Shown: in pieces, positions 58,814 to 64,000 of the stretch
How the letters are laid out: every line of letters begins with the position of its first letter
How positions within the stretch are numbered: position 1 is the first letter of the stretch
Assembly: GCA_902729315.2 (NCBI GenBank)
Contig: LR746278.1
Coordinates: forward strand, 1,747,001-1,811,000
Source of the DNA: Spirodela intermedia
Lineage: Eukaryota > Streptophyta > Magnoliopsida > Alismatales > Araceae
Length of the DNA: 64,000 nucleotides
Direction of reading: 5' to 3'
Notes under the pieces: generated by a model
The model's input: only the letters and a program-made list of their open reading frames with translations
Database searches by the model: none
Told to the model about the DNA's origin: nothing
Made by a program: the position numbers and the translations under genes

Positions 58814-58964
58814 AGTCAAACCGAATCAAGCTGTGGGTCAACCTCGCTGACTAAGAAGCTCTCTAGTTCCAAGGGAAGCTGATAAATCAGAACCAGAGAC
58901 TAAATCTAATGGATGAAGTCACACCTTTCGTCACCAGTCAGGAGGACGATTATGAGGACCGCCG
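58507..58964. other. C2 gene upstream region and PKP1 3' flank
   Basis: Presumed C2 promoter and leader (CT-rich on the coding strand), a GA microsatellite at 58783-58810, then the PKP1 3'UTR. No gene seen. Confidence 0.5.
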
Positions 58965-61900
58965 CTAGACCTTCCTGACGTGGATGTTGTGCGTTGACTG
59001 GATCCGCCAGATGGGCTGCCTGCCGCTCTGAACAAGGGCGACCTCCTCACCTTCGTTGACCATGCCGTGTTTCTGACAAGCATAAACAACCCATAAATAG
59101 ACAGAACGTTGAAGTCTTAACATATGCTGCGGCGTCTGAGGAAAAATACGGGTGCGGCCCCATCAAGCGCAGGATTTTTAACAGAGAAAAGTCAACGGGT
59201 TCAGTTTCTAATGATCATCCGAAAGAAAACATCTATCTATCTATGATGGGTATACCCCGAAACGTTTGACTTTAGAGTGATTTATCATGTACTATGTATC
59301 GGGGTAGAATGGGACAATCTGATCAAGACTGGCCAGCTCTCAAGGTCAAACATCTCCTGTCTGGCTGGTCCAATCAGTCATATATTTCTATAAATGCCGA
59401 ACCTAGATAAGCAGACCTTTGTATTCAACGCCAAAAATATATGCATAACCAAGGATTACCTTCAAGTAGGCTAAAGCCGCAGAAAAGGACTCCTCTGCAT
59501 CCTCCAAGAACTCCATGTAGATTGGGCACACCCCTTGGTAGAGAGCCAATCTCTGTCTCACTCTCTCCCTGCAAGGGCATCGATGCAGGCGATTAGGTCA
59601 TTCTGAGCAGGGGTGGGAGAAGAAAGAAAAAGGAAAAGAAAGAAGGTTTATGTCGCAGGGATTGAGCACTGACTCATTGGTGAAGGCAAAGATGGTGCCG
59701 GAAGGCCGATAATGGCTCAGTAAGATAGCCATGAAACCAGTCCTCGTGAAGACAACAATCGATGTGCCAAGCGTGTTGGACATCATTGTCGCATGAAAAG
59801 CAAACATTTCGCTCGTGTGGTTCTGCAGAAATGGGTGCAGTCCAAAAGGAGTCAAGGCCAAAACAGGGCCAGAATGATACAAGCACAGAGAGAGAGAGAG
59901 AGAGAGAGATCATAATAGCAACCTTGAATGCCTGGCCGAGATTCACTGGTTTCTCTCCTCCTGCAATCGTTGCTTCAGTCCTTAATGCAACCGTATGCAT
60001 GACTTTTACAGCTTTCAATGGAAACCTGCAAAGCATCAGGGAAACCGTTCTTAGTTGGTTTGCAGAATGAGAAAAATGGTGAATAAATTTTTTCTTTGGA
60101 ATGCAATGGCTATGCAGTATGATCATGACCATTGTATCAATAAATGCAATGAAATTTGAGAGTAAAGTTAACAGAGAAATGGAGAAAATGTTTGCCATTG
60201 GCTGTCTTCTCTGTCCTCCACCAGAAATTGATATTGATCTTAAAATCGATATGAACAAGTACAATGAGCTATAAAGTTTCTGAATAATCAGAGGATTTAT
60301 AGCTTAAAGTCAATTGGGACAAGGAAGGTGGAGCATATAAAAACATCCATTATAAGTTAGAATCTATAATTAGAAAAAGCTGTCTTGTTATGTTCCAAGA
60401 AAGGGAATACTCTATAGACGGCCTATTACCATGTACATAAGAACACCTTTCTGGGAAGTATCATTGATTCTATGACAGGTTAATTCGATAGTAATCTTCA
60501 AAGAATGAAAAGAACTCTGATTCATATCCTCCAAGGTAAATTAATAATAGTGTTGATTCAGGAGGATGATCCCAACCGATCATGCCAACTGACCTCACAG
60601 TTTGATTAAAGAAAACTATTAAGCGGCCTCCATCATGGGAATGAACAAGGTAAAAGGCCGGAAAAGGATGGGGAAGTAAAATAATAATAATAATAATTGG
60701 AAAGCTAACTTATTTCAAAAAGCTGTTCATCAGTGTGCATAGAACTTTGCTGTTGTAAGTCCTGCTGTGATTAGAAAGAAATTATGAATAAGACATGAAA
60801 AAGTTCCAAGTGGGTGTTGTATCCCTGGATGGACCGATATTATTTTTAAAAAAAATTCAAAACGAACGAATTGATTCAGGACTCTGCAAGAAAAGTCAAA
60901 CCGTACTTTCCGTGAGCAGTTTCTCCAGAAAGCATCACTGCATCAGCACCCTCACGAACTGCGATAGCAATATCCGAGACCTCTGCCCGGGTTGGTGTAG
61001 GATGAACGATCATGCTCTCTAACATATTTGTGGCTACAATAACAGTTTTCCCCATACTACGGCAGGTTCTGATAATCTCTTCCTGCAGGTTGACAAAGAT
61101 TATTGAAAGAATCTGGTTAAGACCCAACAAACAAGAAACTCAATCCGCAGAATGATAGGAAGCTCTGAATAAGATATGTTGACAGAAAAACCGAATTACA
61201 GCATCCAACAAATTGGTTGACTGTTCATTCAAGACAGAGGAATCAAGCTTCAGATAGAATAGCCAACTAAAAGGAAGATTTTGTTTCTACACAGGGATGG
61301 CCCAACCGCATCATGAAAAAAATAAATATCCAGGTGATAACCTAGGAGCATTTGAGGAGGAATTTCAGAGCAATGTACCACCTAGCTACAATACGGTGAT
61401 GCTTAGTAGATGATCTTCTTTAATATAAATCTATAAAAAAAAATGCCTATCCTTGCAGGCCAAGTTTTGTTACCCGTTTCATAGAAAGTGATATTCACAT
61501 CAAAATGCTTTATTTCATTCTGGATGAGCTGTCAAGTCTCATGACATGATGAACTGATTAGAACCCAGAATATAATGAAGCAATATCAGATTTCTCTACT
61601 ATTGAGATGAATTCCATCATTGAACGATAGTTGTCCAAGAGAATATAACATATACATATCGCAGAGCAACTAATAAAAGGGACTAACCAAACAGTATGGG
61701 TACCAGGGTCAGTCATTGATCTGTGTTACGCAACCTGAATCAAATGTGAATTCTATTCAAAATTTAAGTGAACTTGATCGACAAGTTAAAAAGAATGACG
61801 GTGCCTCAAAATTGCGCCACTACCTTAGTGGGTGATGAGAAAAACGAATGAGCTGAATCCCCAATTTTTGAAGCATGAAAAAAACCATCTAAATTATGGT

Positions 61901-63688
61901 ACAAGACTGGGAGATTGTACATGATACAACTCTAGAAAGTAGTGGTGCACAACTGGGAACAATTACCTGCAACAGTGGAACTTCCTCGATCGGGAGTTCA
62001 GCTCCAAGGTCGCCCCTAGCTACCATAGCCTGTGAAATTAAAAAATAAAACAGTAATGGACAATAGTTCTTAAAAAAATCACTGAATGTCCTTAAAAAGG
62101 TCTTCTCCGGTTAAGTAGAGTCAAGAATGATGGGCTTAGAGTGGGAAAAGGATCATTGTTTTATTTCTTTTAGAAGCTAGACATACAAAGGACATTATTA
62201 AAGTGTAAATGTGTCAGGACGGTAAGAATAACCATTTCGATGGATATAACTAATTGATTTTGATGTTGAAGGGCATGATTAGAACATTCAGATGATTACC
62301 CCATCAGATGCAGAAATAATAGAATGCAGATTTGGAATAGAGTCTGCACTTTCAATTTTGACAATGACATGGATATCAGCATCACAACCTGAGGGGAAAA
62401 AAAAACAATGGACATGGATATCAACCAATATAGCAGGTAATAAAAAATCTGTTTTTCTTATGAAAAATATAAAATGTTACTACTTCGAAGATAATCCTTC
62501 AACTCGTGCACAACTTTCGCATCCTTCACAAATGAAACAGCATAAAAATCCACCTTGTTTTCCACACCGAATTTGATGTCGTCCCAGTCCTTCTCTGCAA
62601 CAAATATAACAAAATATTACCGTACATTCATAGAAAGCCTCTCCAAGACTAACGGATGAAGAAATCAGTCAAACAATCAATAACAGTTCTTATGCCATCG
62701 ACCAGGTTTATCAACCATATGTTGAAGATACCTTAAGATATTGAAACAACAGTGAAACAAGGTTTTTTACATGGCCAAGATAATAATCTAACAGGTTAAG
62801 GCCAATGCAATAAAGCAAGGGTATCCTTTCTAATAGAATGATAATAAAATTTATATAAGCGCACAATGTTTTAAGCCATAATATAAATATTCGCAGATTT
62901 TTTTTACAAAAATATGCATTAATGACTATTCACTGGTGCAATGATATATTCAGGAATTAAACCCACTAATCGGTGGAATGTTGTCCTCGTTCATTCGAGA
63001 GGTCATTTGTGAACGGATATGGTGTGAATGCAAACACGAACGCATCTCATGCAAATGTGAAAGCTGACAATCGTCTAGGTAGACTAAACCCCTTGGGCAT
63101 CCAGGAGACCTCTTCACGTAGGAGACACATTGAACATTATGCAGGGACCACCTTGAAATTTGTTGAAATTTTAGGTAAAATAAGAAGTTTGCATTCTCTT
63201 TAAACATAGAGAAATAGAAAAAATTGTGCAGTGCTTAGGAAATGAGAGAAGCAAACATCAGAAAGTAAAGTGTGGATTGAGAACCTGTAATGGACGGGAG
63301 AGTAGCACTTTTTCCTCGGACATTTAGATGTCGTCTCGACTTCAACTCACCCCCGTCAACAACCTCACATGTGACAGAATCATCTGTCTTTGATTTCACC
63401 ACTAAGGACATCATTCCTCCTGAGAAACAAAATGGCATTTCGGTTTGAAAAGCATATCCAAATAGAAAAAAATTTAAAAAAAAGAAAAAGATTCCAAACG
63501 CATTTTCATGACTATGGCATACCGTCCACCAACAGCATGTCACCAACTTCTACATCGTTAACAAAGTCATCATAATTCACACTGACACTGTTCTCAGTGC
63601 TAACACCCCTCTTTATTGTAAAAGAGAATTCTTGGCCTGTCGTTAGATTGATTGGCTGTGGCAAGTCACCACTCCTAACCTCAGGGCC
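58965..63688 (-). CDS. PKP1: Plastidial pyruvate kinase alpha-type (PKP1), C-terminal part
   Basis: Ten exons on the minus strand: 63688-63523, 63419-63285, 62594-62484, 62388-62300, 62029-61967, 61082-60907, 60025-59923, 59822-59674, 59568-59460, 59072-58965; 402 aa, all in phase. The first exon starts at [15 protein letters not shown], so the transit peptide and N-terminal third lie beyond the right edge. The enzyme makes pyruvate and ATP from phosphoenolpyruvate in plastids, feeding fatty-acid synthesis. Landmarks: [109 protein letters not shown] and the C-terminal [20 protein letters not shown]. The insertions and tail match plastid alpha-type PKP1 rather than cytosolic or beta-type enzymes. 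Confidence 0.94.
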
Positions 63689-64000
63689 CTGATAAGAAAC
63701 ATGAAAAGTATCAGGAAATTTGAGAAAAAGTCAACTATCAAAAGAATTGAATGAATGGCAATAAATTTACAAGGTACCCTCCCTCCAACCAAGATGAAGC
63801 ACCATCTCATCAAAGCTACTTCCAAAACTCTAGTCAAATCAGCCTAAGAAAAGGTGCCCTAAAATACATTGAGACTTGATGAAATCATCTCCACGAAGAA
63901 CCAATTGACAATCCCCAAGCTCCTTTTTTTCACTTTTTTACTCTGCATAAAAAAAATTGAGATATAGAATCGAACACCCTATCTCACAAAATACCACAAC
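63689..64000 (-). other. PKP1 intron at the right edge
   Basis: AT-rich DNA upstream of the first visible PKP1 exon; no further exon seen before the window ends. Confidence 0.6.

Overview
This window is nuclear DNA from a flowering plant. It has GT-AG introns, many GA/CT microsatellites, GC-rich exons in AT-rich intergenic DNA, and only plant gene families, including a group III WRKY, SPA, GBF, LRB/POB1, PDV1, MIR319 and a plastid pyruvate kinase. I cannot name the species. Some genes are strongly GC-rich (the MLKL-like kinase, the C2 protein, the last LRB exon), which resembles many monocots or early-diverging angiosperms, but this is a weak inference. I rebuilt the gene models by hand from GT/AG sites, and the reading frame stays continuous across every junction listed.

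Left part (0-18 kb): a three-exon group III WRKY factor (+); a small chloroplast-type membrane protein with an 18-nt microexon (-); a full SPA1-type COP1 partner of 1071 aa with 5'UTR upstream ORFs and a 2.8-kb intron (+); and an intronless plant MLKL-type pseudokinase (-). The pseudokinase is divergent from an 80-aa DUF7722-type gene (+) across a promoter rich in GGCCCA motifs.

Centre (18-39 kb): PDV1, an outer-envelope plastid-division protein (+), with a CT tract next to the donor of its intron; a three-copy tandem repeat of about 215 bp; then three minus-strand genes in a row. These are a UBC10-type ubiquitin-conjugating E2, a GBF3-type bZIP factor with 13 coding exons, and an LRB1/POB1-type BTB-BACK substrate adaptor with 6 exons. 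Three perfect G-boxes lie upstream of the G-box-binding factor gene.

Right part (39-64 kb): about 7.8 kb without a protein gene. It holds a MIR319 hairpin at 44.08-44.26 kb with a TATA-like box 230 bp before it and diverged tandem arrays on both sides. Then come a small VOC/glyoxalase-fold protein (-) divergent from COG1, the Golgi tethering subunit 1 (+, 6 exons, 1070 aa); a C2-domain protein (-); and the last ten exons of plastidial pyruvate kinase PKP1 (-), which runs off the right edge.

The genes do not form one pathway. SPA, GBF and LRB all act in light signalling, and their adjacency looks like old conserved gene order: from memory, Arabidopsis At2g46260 (LRB1), At2g46270 (GBF3), At2g46340 (SPA1) and At2g46400 (WRKY46) are neighbours, and so are At5g53280 (PDV1) and At5g53300 (UBC10). 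The window seems to keep in one piece what Arabidopsis has split between duplicated blocks. I saw no CRISPR array, no tRNA or rRNA gene, and no intact transposon.
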